Part shown: in pieces, positions 1 to 10,838 of the stretch
How the letters are laid out: every line of letters starts with the position of its first letter
Numbering within the stretch: position 1 is the stretch's first letter
Translations under genes and position numbers: made by a program
Notes under the pieces: generated by a model
Told to the model about the DNA's origin: nothing
The model's database searches: none
Seen by the model: the letters and a program-made list of their open reading frames with translations, nothing else
NCBI GenBank assembly: GCA_027490955.1
Contig: JAIXXB010000006.1
Location: 1-64,000, forward strand
Source of the DNA: Rhodobacter sp.
Lineage (GTDB): Bacteria; Pseudomonadota; Alphaproteobacteria; Rhodobacterales; Rhodobacteraceae
DNA: 64,000 nucleotides
Direction of reading: 5' to 3'

Positions 1-141
1 AACTATCCCACTGTGGCAAAGGGCACCGAACGCCTGCGCATCACCCCCTCGCCCTATCACACCGATGCCGATATCGACCATCTGGCAAGCGCGCTGCACT
101 CCCTTTGGTCACGCTGCGCAATCTCTCACGCCGTTGCGTAA
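1..141 (+). CDS. hemA: 5-aminolevulinate synthase, C-terminal fragment (gene starts before the window)
   Basis: Frame 1 reads [46 protein letters not shown], matching the conserved ALAS C-terminus; adjacent to hemC. Confidence 0.85.
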   Translation, partial: NYPTVAKGTERLRITPSPYHTDADIDHLASALHSLWSRCAISHAVA

Positions 142-151
142 GGCAAAGCTG

Positions 152-218
152 CCGCTTCTTCTTTTGACAAATATCCTCAGGGGGTGAGCGCAGCGAGGGG
201 GCGCGAGCGCCCCCTTTT
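152..218 (+). repeat. Dispersed structured repeat element, copy A (downstream of hemA)
   Basis: CCGCTTCTTCTTTTGACAAATATCCTCAGGGGGTGAGCGCAGCGAGGGGGCGCGAGCGCCCCCTTTT. Confidence 0.8.
197..218 (+). terminator. Rho-independent terminator after hemA
   Basis: Perfect 8-bp stem GGGGGCGC-GA-GCGCCCCC followed by TTTT; part of the dispersed repeat element (copy A). Confidence 0.75.
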
Positions 219-1177
219 CAGTCAAAGAAACCAGCGCCTGCACGGGCAAGCAGATCATCAGCCAATGCCCGCCCCAGTGCAGGCCCATCTGCCGCCTTTC
301 CGCGCCGATCCCCCGAAATCACGCGGCTGCCATCGGGGCGCAAAATCTCGCCGCGCAGCCACAGATCATCGCCGTCCAATTGGGCAAGCCCCGCAATCGG
401 CGTCTCGCATGATCCGTCCAGACGCGCCAAAAACGCGCGCTCTGCGGCCAATTGCAGGCCCGTTGGCCTGTGGTGAATCGCCTCTAGCATAGATTTGGCG
501 CGCCCGTCTGCGCTGCGCCGTTCAATCCCAATGGCGCCCTGCGCCACGGCGGGCAGCATTTGGCCCAGATCAATCGGGCCGCGCGCATGATGCGCCAGCC
601 CTAGGCGGTTCAGCCCCGCCATAGCCAAAAAGGTTGCATCCGCCACGCCATCGCCCAGTTTTTTCATCCGCGTCTGCACATTGCCGCGAAATTCGACAAG
701 GTCCAAATCGGGCCGCCGATGGGCAAGTTGCGCGCGCCGACGCAGGCTGCTTGACCCGACCTTCGCCCCCTTTGGCAGATCGTCCAAACTGGCAAACCGA
801 GGCGAGACAAAAGCATCGCGCACATCTTCGCGCGGCAAATAACAGTCCAAGATCAACCCATCAGGCTGCACTGTGGGCATGTCTTTCATCGAATGGACAG
901 CGATGTCGATATCGCCCGCCAGCAAGGCCTCTTCAATCTCGCGGGTGAACAGGCCCTTGCCGCCAATATCTTTCAGCGCGCGATCAAGGATTTGATCGCC
1001 CATCACCTTTATGACGACAATCTCAAAGGCCGCTTCGGGCAGATCAAAGGCCACCATCAGGCTGCGGCGCGTTTCATGCGCCTGCCACAATGCCAGCGGA
1101 GAGCCGCGCGTGCCAATGCGAAAGGGTTGGGCGGGGGTGGGAAGCTGAATATCCATGCCGCAGATTAGCCAGCGCAT
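218..1177 (-). CDS. hemC: Hydroxymethylbilane synthase (porphobilinogen deaminase)
   Basis: RIGTRGSPLALWQAHE, SSLRRRAQL and GSCETPIAGLA motifs. Confidence 0.95.
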   Translation of the reverse strand: MRWLICGMDIQLPTPAQPFRIGTRGSPLALWQAHETRRSLMVAFDLPEAAFEIVVIKVMGDQILDRALKDIGGKGLFTREIEEALLAGDIDIAVHSMKDMPTVQPDGLILDCYLPREDVRDAFVSPRFASLDDLPKGAKVGSSSLRRRAQLAHRRPDLDLVEFRGNVQTRMKKLGDGVADATFLAMAGLNRLGLAHHARGPIDLGQMLPAVAQGAIGIERRSADGRAKSMLEAIHHRPTGLQLAAERAFLARLDGSCETPIAGLAQLDGDDLWLRGEILRPDGSRVISGDRRGKAADGPALGRALADDLLARAGAGFFD

Positions 1178-1312
1178 GCCGCGGCTTCAACCCCCTAGCA
1201 CAAGGCCGAAGTACATGGCCGGAGCAGATGGCGGGCATCACCGCAGCATCGCAGTTGCATCGTTTCGATCAGCGAGATAGCATGACAAAACCCTGCACAA
1301 GGCCCAAGATTT

Positions 1313-2041
1313 ATGCCAAAACCAGACCCAGACGCACCAACTCAGCGCATTTTGACCATCACCGAGATGATCGCCGATCGCGGGCCCATCACCTTGGTCG
1401 ATCTTTGCGCCGCCCTGCCCTTTAGCCGCGCAGCCGTTTGGCGCGCGCTGGACACCTTGCGCCTGCAAGGCTGGGTGCGGATGCGGGCGGGCGATAACGC
1501 GTTCGAACTGCGCCGCGATTTGGCCGACCGCCTCAGCAAGGGCCATCACAGCAGCCCCGAGGTTGAGGCGATTGCCCCGATCCGCGACCGAATCTTGAAA
1601 TTTGGGCCAGTACATATTGAATTGGGCGGTTTTTGCGAGACGGGGGTGTTTCGCGTGTTGGAAAGCACGCGCAAATCCTATTATGCGGCTGCACTCAGCA
1701 CCCCGTCTTTGGTGGATGATGATCTGGCCATCGCCGCGCAATTGACCATTCCAAGCCCTCATTTGGTGCTGCATTTGCGCGCCTTTATGGTCAATGCCCG
1801 CGAAGAGGAACGCCGCGTGATCACATCAGGCGAACATGGGCGGCTGGTCGCCAAATTGCGCGATGTGGGTCATATTTGGCAGCCCGATTACAGCGGCATC
1901 GCGCTGGCCTTGCCCGAGTTTCGCGGCTTTGCCCTGCGGGCCGAATTGTGGCGCACTGGCCCTGCCGACATTGCGCGCTTTCGCACGCAGATCGAGCAGG
2001 TCTTGATCGAACGACGCGCAGCCTTTGCGCAAGGGGCATAA
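1313..2041 (+). CDS. Winged-helix (IclR-like) transcriptional regulator
   Basis: N-terminal HTH: RILTITEMIADRGPITLVDLCAALPFSRAAVWRALDTLRLQGWV. Confidence 0.65.
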   Translation: MPKPDPDAPTQRILTITEMIADRGPITLVDLCAALPFSRAAVWRALDTLRLQGWVRMRAGDNAFELRRDLADRLSKGHHSSPEVEAIAPIRDRILKFGPVHIELGGFCETGVFRVLESTRKSYYAAALSTPSLVDDDLAIAAQLTIPSPHLVLHLRAFMVNAREEERRVITSGEHGRLVAKLRDVGHIWQPDYSGIALALPEFRGFALRAELWRTGPADIARFRTQIEQVLIERRAAFAQGA

Positions 2042-2061
2042 AGGGCGCAAAGGACGGCGGA

Positions 2062-3726
2062 TTATACCGACAAGGCCAGATCGCCCCCTTCGGCCAGAAA
2101 GACATAGCCATAGGGCGGCAGGTTAAGGCTGGCGCGGCTGACACTGGCCAAATGCTGCCCCAAAACCTGCACGTCACCCGACATGCGCAGGGCCATCGGG
2201 CTGGAGGATAGGTTGAACACACAGCACATATGCACGCCCCGATAGCTGCGGCGCAGGGCCAAAATCGGCTCGGGCAGATCGAAAAACTGCGCCGTGCCAT
2301 AGCGCAAGGCAGGCGTGGTGCGGCGCAGGGCAAGGGCTGCGCGATAGGCCGCAAGCACCGATCCTTCGCCTTGGGAATCAAGGGCGGCGCGCAATTGTGC
2401 AGGTTTGACTGGCAGCCAAGGCTCGGCGGTGGAAAAGCCGCCAAATGGCGCATTATGGGCCCAGACCATCGGGGTGCGGCACCCATCGCGGCCTTTGTTT
2501 TCTGGCCAAAAATCGATATAGCCCAAATCGCGCAATTCGTGAAATTCGATATCGGTTTCCGTCTGGCCCAATTCTTCGCCCTGATAAATCCCCAGCGTTC
2601 CAGGCAGCGAGACCAAAAGGTTAATCGCTTGGCGGGCAAGGCTTTGCGTATCGCCGCCTGCATCTGTCCAGCGGCTGACATGGCGCATCACATCATGGTT
2701 TGAAAACGACCAGCAGGGCCAGCCATCGGGCGCACCTGTTTGAAAATCACTGATGCATTTGCGAAAATGCGCCGCCGTGTAATCTGGCCCCAGCATGGCA
2801 AAGGAATAGGCCATATGCAGGCGCTTATTGCCCGATGTATATGCGCCCATCAGACCAATCTGCCGCGCCTCGCTATCGCCCACTTCGCCCACCAAAGTGC
2901 GCCCGCCATATTCGTCCACCAAGGCGCGGATGCGTTCCAAAATGGCCAGATTTTCGGGTTGCGATTTGGAATATGTGTGGTCTTGCGCCTCGTAAGGGTT
3001 GATGGGAAAGCCCTTTGGCCCCAAAGGGGCTGGGCCATTGTCGCGCAATTGCGCATCATGGGTGTAGAAATTGACTGTGTCCAAACGGAACCCATCTACA
3101 CCGCGATCCAGCCAAAAGCGCATCGTCTCTAGCAGCGCATCCACGGCTGGCGCGCAGTGAAAATTCAAATCGGGCTGCGAGGTGAGGAAGTTATGCAGGT
3201 AATACTGCCTGCGGCGCGGATCAAACATCCACGCAGAACCGCCAAAGACCGACAGCCAATTGTTTGGCGGGCCACCATCGGGTTTTGGATCGGCCCAGAC
3301 ATACCAATCGGCCTTGGGGTTGGTGCGGCTTGCGCGGCTTTGCACAAACCACGGGTGCTGGTCGGAAGAATGGGAAACCACCTGATCGATGATCACCTTA
3401 AGGCCCAATTCATGGGCGCGCGCCAGCAAGGCATCGAAATCCTCCATCGTGCCAAACAGCGGGTTTATGCCTGTGTAATCAGACACATCATAACCCATAT
3501 CGCGGTCGGGCGAGGTGAAAAACGGCGACAGCCAAATCGCATCTACGCCCAAATTGGCCACATGCGGCAGGCGTTGGGTAATGCCGGGCAAATCACCAAT
3601 GCCATCGCCATTGCTATCTTGAAAAGAGCGCGGGTAAATCTGGTAAATCACCCCGCCGCGCCACCAATCTTGATCCATCTTGCCCCCCGCATTGCCTTTC
3701 AAACTGCTTGCACATTCTGCCCGCAT
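2062..3726 (-). CDS. GH13 alpha-glucosidase (oligo-1,6-glucosidase/AglA-like)
   Basis: WWRGGVIYQIYPRSFQDSNGDGIGDLPGI, GVDGFRLDTVNF, FSNHDVMRH motifs. Confidence 0.92.
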   Translation of the reverse strand: MRAECASSLKGNAGGKMDQDWWRGGVIYQIYPRSFQDSNGDGIGDLPGITQRLPHVANLGVDAIWLSPFFTSPDRDMGYDVSDYTGINPLFGTMEDFDALLARAHELGLKVIIDQVVSHSSDQHPWFVQSRASRTNPKADWYVWADPKPDGGPPNNWLSVFGGSAWMFDPRRRQYYLHNFLTSQPDLNFHCAPAVDALLETMRFWLDRGVDGFRLDTVNFYTHDAQLRDNGPAPLGPKGFPINPYEAQDHTYSKSQPENLAILERIRALVDEYGGRTLVGEVGDSEARQIGLMGAYTSGNKRLHMAYSFAMLGPDYTAAHFRKCISDFQTGAPDGWPCWSFSNHDVMRHVSRWTDAGGDTQSLARQAINLLVSLPGTLGIYQGEELGQTETDIEFHELRDLGYIDFWPENKGRDGCRTPMVWAHNAPFGGFSTAEPWLPVKPAQLRAALDSQGEGSVLAAYRAALALRRTTPALRYGTAQFFDLPEPILALRRSYRGVHMCCVFNLSSSPMALRMSGDVQVLGQHLASVSRASLNLPPYGYVFLAEGGDLALSV

Positions 3727-3744
3727 TTTGCAAGCAAGGCCGCG

Positions 3745-5349
3745 TCAGGCGCGGTTGCAATAGTCAAATCGGGTGAAATCCGCGCTCCAGCCTTGGCCCG
3801 TAAGATCCATGGCAAACATCCCGATAAAGGCGCCCGTAAAGCTGGCGTGTTCGCCTGCGCCGCCCTCGTCCGAAATCAGCGCCGCATCCAAGGCGGGGCC
3901 AAAAGCCGCCCGCGCGCCCGTTTGTTGCCAGTAAAATTGCAAATCCGCGCCGCGCACCTCGGCGCTTAGGGTGATGGGGCCATCGGCAATGGGCACTGCT
4001 GCGCCAAAGCTCAGCGCTTCGCTAACATCGCCCGCGCAAGAGACTTGCTGCAGCATAAGCCTGCCCTTTGCATCCCGCGTCACCCAAGCGGCATGGAATT
4101 TATGGCGGTTATAATAATGCACCAACCCCGCCGCGCGCTGGAAATTAGGCGGTGCGGCGGTAAAGGTGGTGGCCGCATCAATACGCGCCTCCTCTTGCCT
4201 GCGTGCGATCAGCGATTGTTCAAACCATGATCCAATGCTTTCGCGGCCAATCAGGCGCAGCGCGCCCTGCCCCAGTGAAAACAGCCGTTCGGGATAGGGA
4301 GTACGCAGCCATTGAAAATCTGCGGGCAAGGTGCGGGCGGTGGTGAAATCATACTGTATCGGCACATCGGGCTTGCGCGCAGGGCCAAGATTGACAATCG
4401 GCGCAGGGGCCAAAGGGTGGGATGTATGGGCGCTGGGCACCAGATACAGCCAATCATCCCCGCGCCATTCGCATTGGGCGATGCCCGTCTCGCGCCCCGT
4501 GGTGCAAAAGGCACCGCGCGCACCTTGCTGGGGCCGCCCGCACAGAAAACTGTGATAAACTGCGCCATCAGGACCTTCGACATATTGGCCATGCCCCACG
4601 CGCTGCAGCGGATGATCGGGGCTAAAGCGTGCGGTCATCAGATGTGTATCGGGATGCATCTGATAAGGCCCCGTGATGGATTTTGACCGCGCCATTGTGA
4701 CAGCATGGTCATAGCCCGTGCCACCTTCGGCCACTGTCAGGTAATAATAGGCCCCGCGTTTGAACAGATGCGGGGCCTCGGTCAGGCCCAAATCGCTGCC
4801 TGCAAAAATGTCATGCACGGGCCCAATCAACCCCTGTTGCGGATGCCATTCTTGCAATTCTATCCCGTCAAAGCGGTCATTGGCGGGGTTTTGGCCACTG
4901 CCCTTTGGCCCATGATTCCAGCGCATATTGACAAACCATTTGCGCCCGTCCGTGTCGTGAAACAGGCTGGGATCGAAACCCGATGAATTCACATAGATCG
5001 GGTCAGACCATGGCCCTTCGATGCTGGGCGCGGTGGTGATGTAATTATGCGCGTCTTTGAAATCGCCCGACAGACGTTTGACATCGGTATAAACCAGCCA
5101 AAACATCCCATCGGCAAAAGACAGGCAAGGCGCCCAAATACCGCAACTGTCAGGATTGCCGCGCATATCCAGCAAAGCCGCCCGCGCCAAGGGCCGCGCC
5201 ACCAGCCGCCAATTGGCCAAATCTTCCGAGGCATGAATTTGCACACCCGGATGCCATTCAAAGGTCGAGGTGGCGATGTAATAGGTTGCCCCCACGCGGC
5301 AGATGCTGGGGTCGGGGTTAAACCCGCGCAGAATGGGATTTTCGATCAT
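3745..5349 (-). CDS. GH43 family beta-xylosidase/arabinofuranosidase
   Basis: NPILRGFNPDPSICRVGATYYIATSTFEWHPG...; WAPCLSFADGMFWLVYTD; typical XynB-type GH43. Confidence 0.9.
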   Translation of the reverse strand: MIENPILRGFNPDPSICRVGATYYIATSTFEWHPGVQIHASEDLANWRLVARPLARAALLDMRGNPDSCGIWAPCLSFADGMFWLVYTDVKRLSGDFKDAHNYITTAPSIEGPWSDPIYVNSSGFDPSLFHDTDGRKWFVNMRWNHGPKGSGQNPANDRFDGIELQEWHPQQGLIGPVHDIFAGSDLGLTEAPHLFKRGAYYYLTVAEGGTGYDHAVTMARSKSITGPYQMHPDTHLMTARFSPDHPLQRVGHGQYVEGPDGAVYHSFLCGRPQQGARGAFCTTGRETGIAQCEWRGDDWLYLVPSAHTSHPLAPAPIVNLGPARKPDVPIQYDFTTARTLPADFQWLRTPYPERLFSLGQGALRLIGRESIGSWFEQSLIARRQEEARIDAATTFTAAPPNFQRAAGLVHYYNRHKFHAAWVTRDAKGRLMLQQVSCAGDVSEALSFGAAVPIADGPITLSAEVRGADLQFYWQQTGARAAFGPALDAALISDEGGAGEHASFTGAFIGMFAMDLTGQGWSADFTRFDYCNRA

Positions 5350-5472
5350 ACCATCGCTCCAAGACAGAAGGCAGGGCGCGCAGCCATCGGATGCGCGCCC
5401 TGCGGGTCAGGCTGTTCCTAGACAGGACCACCAGCCTTATGCGCGCAGAAGCCCGAGCGCAGCCGCAGATGC

Positions 5473-6603
5473 CTAGCGCAGCAAGGCGCGCGCGGCCTGT
5501 GGCCCCAAGGCTTCGGGGCGCGTGCAGGTGGTCGATAGGGTGATGAATTGCCCCGTCTCACCCGATTTCAGGATCGATGTCATCACATCCACCCCATGCA
5601 AGGTGCGCTCTAGGCTGCAACGCGTATCACGCCCTGCGGCAATAGCGGCCACCATATCGGCCAGACCTGCGGTGCGATAATTGGCCAGCGGCGCGCCTTG
5701 ATGGCTGACATCATTGATCACGCCAAAGGGATGCTCCCACGGGGCCACATCGTGCAATTCGCCGTCTTTGCCCGCCATTTGCAAAGCCCCGCCAAAAAAG
5801 TTCGGATCAGGCACATAAAGCGTGCCTTCCGTGCCGTATAATTCGAAATGGTTGCGTTTGTGATGCCAGACATCCCAGCTGGCCGAAAAGGCAATCGTCG
5901 CGCCCGAATGAAACTCCATCAATGCTTGGATATTCGATGGGGTGTTGACGGGCACAGTTTGCCCCGCCAAATCGCCCGAACCAATTGTGCGTGTTTCGCT
6001 GGCCGAAGAGGTCAGCGCGCCCACACGGGCAACAGGGCCAATCAGGTTGATCAGATTGGCAATGTAATAGGGGCCCATGTCCATGATTGGCCCTGCGCCG
6101 GGTTGATAAAAGAAGGCAGGGTTGGGATGCCAGCTTTCAGGCCCATGGCCCTGAATGGCGGCGTTGCCTGTGGTGATCTGGCCCAGTTTGCCACTGTCGA
6201 TCAAATCCCGCGCCTGTTGATGCGCCGCGCCAAGGAACGTGTCGGGCGCGCAGCCCACGCGCAGGTTTTTCGATTTGGCCAGCGCGCGCAGCTCTTCGCC
6301 CTCGGCCAAGCTCAGCACCAGCGGCTTTTCCGAATAGGCATGTTTGCCCGCCTGCAAAATACTGCGCGTCACAGCGAAGTGAACCGCAGGGATGGTCAGG
6401 TTTATGACCACATCAATATCACGGCGCGCCAGCAGATCATCGACCGAATAGGCCGTCGTGTTAAAAGCCGCAGCCTGATTTTCGGCCACTTCCATATTTA
6501 CATCCGACACGCCGCGCACATTCAGCCCTTTGAACAGCGGCGCAAGGCGCAAATAGGCCGAACTGATATTGCCGCAGCCGATGATTCCGATACCCATTTC
6601 CAT
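5473..6603 (-). CDS. Gfo/Idh/MocA family oxidoreductase
   Basis: MEMGIGIIGCGNISSAYLRLAPLF Rossmann start and GKHAYSEKPLVLSLAEGEEL; start chosen at the AAGGAG-preceded ATG. Confidence 0.9.
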   Translation of the reverse strand: MEMGIGIIGCGNISSAYLRLAPLFKGLNVRGVSDVNMEVAENQAAAFNTTAYSVDDLLARRDIDVVINLTIPAVHFAVTRSILQAGKHAYSEKPLVLSLAEGEELRALAKSKNLRVGCAPDTFLGAAHQQARDLIDSGKLGQITTGNAAIQGHGPESWHPNPAFFYQPGAGPIMDMGPYYIANLINLIGPVARVGALTSSASETRTIGSGDLAGQTVPVNTPSNIQALMEFHSGATIAFSASWDVWHHKRNHFELYGTEGTLYVPDPNFFGGALQMAGKDGELHDVAPWEHPFGVINDVSHQGAPLANYRTAGLADMVAAIAAGRDTRCSLERTLHGVDVMTSILKSGETGQFITLSTTCTRPEALGPQAARALLR

Positions 6604-6613
6604 AATTCGCTCC

Positions 6614-7366
6614 TTAAAATGTCTTGGCTGATGCCAGCGCGCGGGCGGCAAAGCGGCCGTGATCTGATGGGTTATCATGCTCCATCACAAAATTTGCAAC
6701 GCCAATGGCACGCAGCGCAGGCATGATCTGCGCCCAGTTTACTGTGCCATGGCCAACATCGGCCCAGCCGTCTTCGTCCATATTTTGGCCTTGGGGGGCA
6801 ATATCTTTGACATGGGCGGCGATGATGCGGGACTTATGCGCGTCAATCCAAGCCAAAGGATCAGCCCCACCGCGCAACACCCATGCCACGTCCATTTCCC
6901 ATGCCAAATCTGGCCCCCCTTCGAATAGGGCCGTTTGCGGGATGGTGCCATCGGGCAAGGCGACAAATTCAAAATCATGGTTGTGCCAGCCAAATTTCAG
7001 CCCCGCCGCCAGCACAGGCGCGCCCGCCTTTTGCAACCGCGCGCCAAGCGCCCGCCATCCCGCCGCATCCTTGGGGCGCAGATCGGGATGAATCCATGGC
7101 ACAATCACCTGTGACATGCCCAGCGTCTTGGCAACCTCAATCGCCCAATCGGGCGTATCTTCCACCTGATCCAGCCCAAAATGGCCAGAGTGCATTTTCA
7201 GCCCCGTGGCCTTTAGCCCTGCCGCCATATCCGCAAGCCCCGCCTTATCGGCATAAAGCCCGCCAAAGCCTTCGACCCCGTCATAGCCCAATTGGGCCAA
7301 CATCTGCAGCGTATCACCCAATGGCGGATAATTGCGTGACGAGTAAAGTTGATAGGAAAACATCAT
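6614..7366 (-). CDS. Sugar phosphate isomerase/epimerase (AP-endonuclease 2 TIM-barrel family)
   Basis: LGYDGVEGFGGLYAD, GWHNHDFEF, AAHVKDIAPQGQ, GTVNWAQIMPALRAIG motifs. Confidence 0.88.
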   Translation of the reverse strand: MMFSYQLYSSRNYPPLGDTLQMLAQLGYDGVEGFGGLYADKAGLADMAAGLKATGLKMHSGHFGLDQVEDTPDWAIEVAKTLGMSQVIVPWIHPDLRPKDAAGWRALGARLQKAGAPVLAAGLKFGWHNHDFEFVALPDGTIPQTALFEGGPDLAWEMDVAWVLRGGADPLAWIDAHKSRIIAAHVKDIAPQGQNMDEDGWADVGHGTVNWAQIMPALRAIGVANFVMEHDNPSDHGRFAARALASAKTF

Positions 7367-7378
7367 AAATCCTTGGGG

Positions 7379-9754
7379 TTAGCCATAAGTGGCGGAGTGT
7401 AGATCGCGCAGGGTAAAGCGCGGGGTTGCCCCTGCTTGGGCGGGGGTAAAGGTGATGCTCGCAGGCTGGCCCGGAAACAGCGTGATGGCATTGTGCGAAA
7501 AGCGCCCTGCAACATCGGATTCAACAGCGACAAACAGCGCAAGGTTTTGCGCCGCAATTTCAATGTCAAATGCCGCGCCTTTGGCCGTGACCTTATGGCT
7601 AAGTCCTGCAGGGCGCAGATCATAGGCCTTATAGGGCAGCGGCGCAAAATGATCGCCGCCAAGCAGCGCCCCGCCCTGCGCCCAAATATAGGCCAGCATT
7701 TCGCCCGCCCGCAGCCTATCTTTGGCAAGGCTCAGCGCGCATACCGCATCGCCCGCCACATGGACAGTGGCCTGCGCCAAAGCGCGGGTTTGGCCTGCCA
7801 TATCCACCGCCACCGCCGATACTGTCACGTCCTGCGCCGCCGCATCATTGATCACGCGCAACTCAATCGCCTCGCCCACTGGCACGGCCGATACAAACAC
7901 AGGCGCATAAAACTCCTTTGCCATATGATGCATCAATTTCCAGCCGCCGCCATGATCCAGCGATGACCATGAACAGACAGGCCATGTGTCATTCAACTGC
8001 CAAATCAGCGTGCCCATGCAATGCGGCTTTAGGCTGCGCCAATGCGTGACAGCGGTTTTGATCGCCAGACCCTGCTGCACTTGGGACAGGTAGACAAAGT
8101 TTTCAAACCCGACAGGAAAGCGGAAATAGCGGAACATGGTTTCCGCAATCCGCGCATTGCCACCTGCGTTCTTTTGATGGCTTTCCATCACGGGGGCTGC
8201 GATGTTGAAATCGGCAGGGTCGGCAAAGCGGCGGATCACATCCATTGACGGATAGGATTGAAAGCCAAATTCGCTGCAAAACCGCGGGGATACATCTCGG
8301 TAATGGTCAAAATCGCGCCCTTCGTGCCACACGCTCCAAAAATGCATATCGCCTTTGGAATCGTCATGCCAAGCATCGCCAAAATCCATCGGGCCAGGGC
8401 TGGGGCTGGACGGCCACCACACAGCATGCGGCACAGCCGCCTTCAACGCCGCCTCGACAGTGCGGTTCAGGCGGTCATACCCCACCAAATAGCGGTCGCG
8501 GTTGGCGCGGGTTTCGGGAAACCATGTCAGCGCGCCGATCAATTCATTATCGCCGCACCACAGCACCATAGAGGCGTGGTGATGCAGGCGCAGCGCTTGT
8601 TCGCGCACTTCCACGGCGACATCAGACAAAAACGCATCATCGGCAGGGTAAATATGGCAGGAGAACATGAAATCTTGCCAGACCATCAGGCCCAATTCGT
8701 CGCATAGATCATAGAACCATGTCGGCTCATAGCGCCCGCCGCCCCAAACGCGGATCATATTCATATTGGCATCGACCGCCGATTGCAGCAAATCACGCGT
8801 GGCCTGAACAGTGATACGCCCCGCCAGCGCATCGGCGGGAATCCAATTTGCGCCTTTGGCAAAAATATCGCGCCCATTGATGGCGAATTTAAAGCCAAGG
8901 CCAGCGGCATCTTTGGTGGTGATCAATTTGGCATCGCGCAGGCCAATGCGGCGCGTTTCGCGCTGATCGCCCATGGTGACGAGCAGATCATGCAAAGGCT
9001 GCGCGCCCTGCCCTGCGGGCCACCAGAGCGCGGGGTTTTTGATGGCCAAAATCGCATGAGCGCGGCCATTTTGCGCAGGGACTGTGGCGCTTTGCCCGCA
9101 AAGGCTAAAGGTGACATCGCCCTGCCCTGCCACATGCGCTGTTACTGCAACCTCGACTAGGCCTGCGCTATGGCATTGCGAAATCAGCAGGCTTTCGATG
9201 CGGTTTGCGGCAATAGGTTCCAGATACAAATCGCCATACAGCCCAAAAGTGGCCAGCGCGATGTTCCAATCCCAGCCAAAATCGCACGACGGCTTGCGCA
9301 GCATATTGCCGTTGCGAATGGGGGTGTTGTTGGCCGAAAAGGGCACGAAATAGGGCTGCGCCGCCTGCCGCTTGGCCGCCTCGACCTGCGGGGATCGAAA
9401 GGTGATTGCCATTTCATTCGCGCCTTTGCGCAAGGCATGCGAGACATCAATCCGATAGCTGCGGAACATCGTGTCCGACCTGTGCACCAAAACGCCGTTG
9501 AGCGAGATTTCAGCCACCGTATCCAGCATCGAGACGACCAGCACCATATCGCTGCGATCACAGTCAAAACTGCGCGTGGCCACCCAATCTGCCGCGCAAA
9601 TCCAGCGCAAATCATATTCGTTGCGCCCAAAATACGGGTCGGCAATCAGCCCTGCCTCGTGCAGGGCCGTTATCCCATCGCCGGGCAAAGCCAGTTTGCA
9701 TCCATGCCCGCCGCTGGCATCGCGCAAATCCCATATCCCGTGCAAATTCAACAT
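7379..9754 (-). CDS. GH2 beta-mannosidase
   Basis: LRKPSCDFGWDWNIALATFGLYGDLYLEPI, MIRVWGGGRYEPTWFYDLCDELGLMVWQDFMFSC, SEFGFQSYPSMD. Confidence 0.92.
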   Translation of the reverse strand: MLNLHGIWDLRDASGGHGCKLALPGDGITALHEAGLIADPYFGRNEYDLRWICAADWVATRSFDCDRSDMVLVVSMLDTVAEISLNGVLVHRSDTMFRSYRIDVSHALRKGANEMAITFRSPQVEAAKRQAAQPYFVPFSANNTPIRNGNMLRKPSCDFGWDWNIALATFGLYGDLYLEPIAANRIESLLISQCHSAGLVEVAVTAHVAGQGDVTFSLCGQSATVPAQNGRAHAILAIKNPALWWPAGQGAQPLHDLLVTMGDQRETRRIGLRDAKLITTKDAAGLGFKFAINGRDIFAKGANWIPADALAGRITVQATRDLLQSAVDANMNMIRVWGGGRYEPTWFYDLCDELGLMVWQDFMFSCHIYPADDAFLSDVAVEVREQALRLHHHASMVLWCGDNELIGALTWFPETRANRDRYLVGYDRLNRTVEAALKAAVPHAVWWPSSPSPGPMDFGDAWHDDSKGDMHFWSVWHEGRDFDHYRDVSPRFCSEFGFQSYPSMDVIRRFADPADFNIAAPVMESHQKNAGGNARIAETMFRYFRFPVGFENFVYLSQVQQGLAIKTAVTHWRSLKPHCMGTLIWQLNDTWPVCSWSSLDHGGGWKLMHHMAKEFYAPVFVSAVPVGEAIELRVINDAAAQDVTVSAVAVDMAGQTRALAQATVHVAGDAVCALSLAKDRLRAGEMLAYIWAQGGALLGGDHFAPLPYKAYDLRPAGLSHKVTAKGAAFDIEIAAQNLALFVAVESDVAGRFSHNAITLFPGQPASITFTPAQAGATPRFTLRDLHSATYG

Positions 9755-9755
9755 C

Positions 9756-10835
<1,080 letters not shown>

Positions 10836-10838
10836 AAT

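Noticed and set aside
1821-2681. 286-aa minus-strand ORF
   Set aside because: Overlaps the regulator antisense and the GH13 gene out of frame; Cys/Arg/Trp-rich shadow translation.
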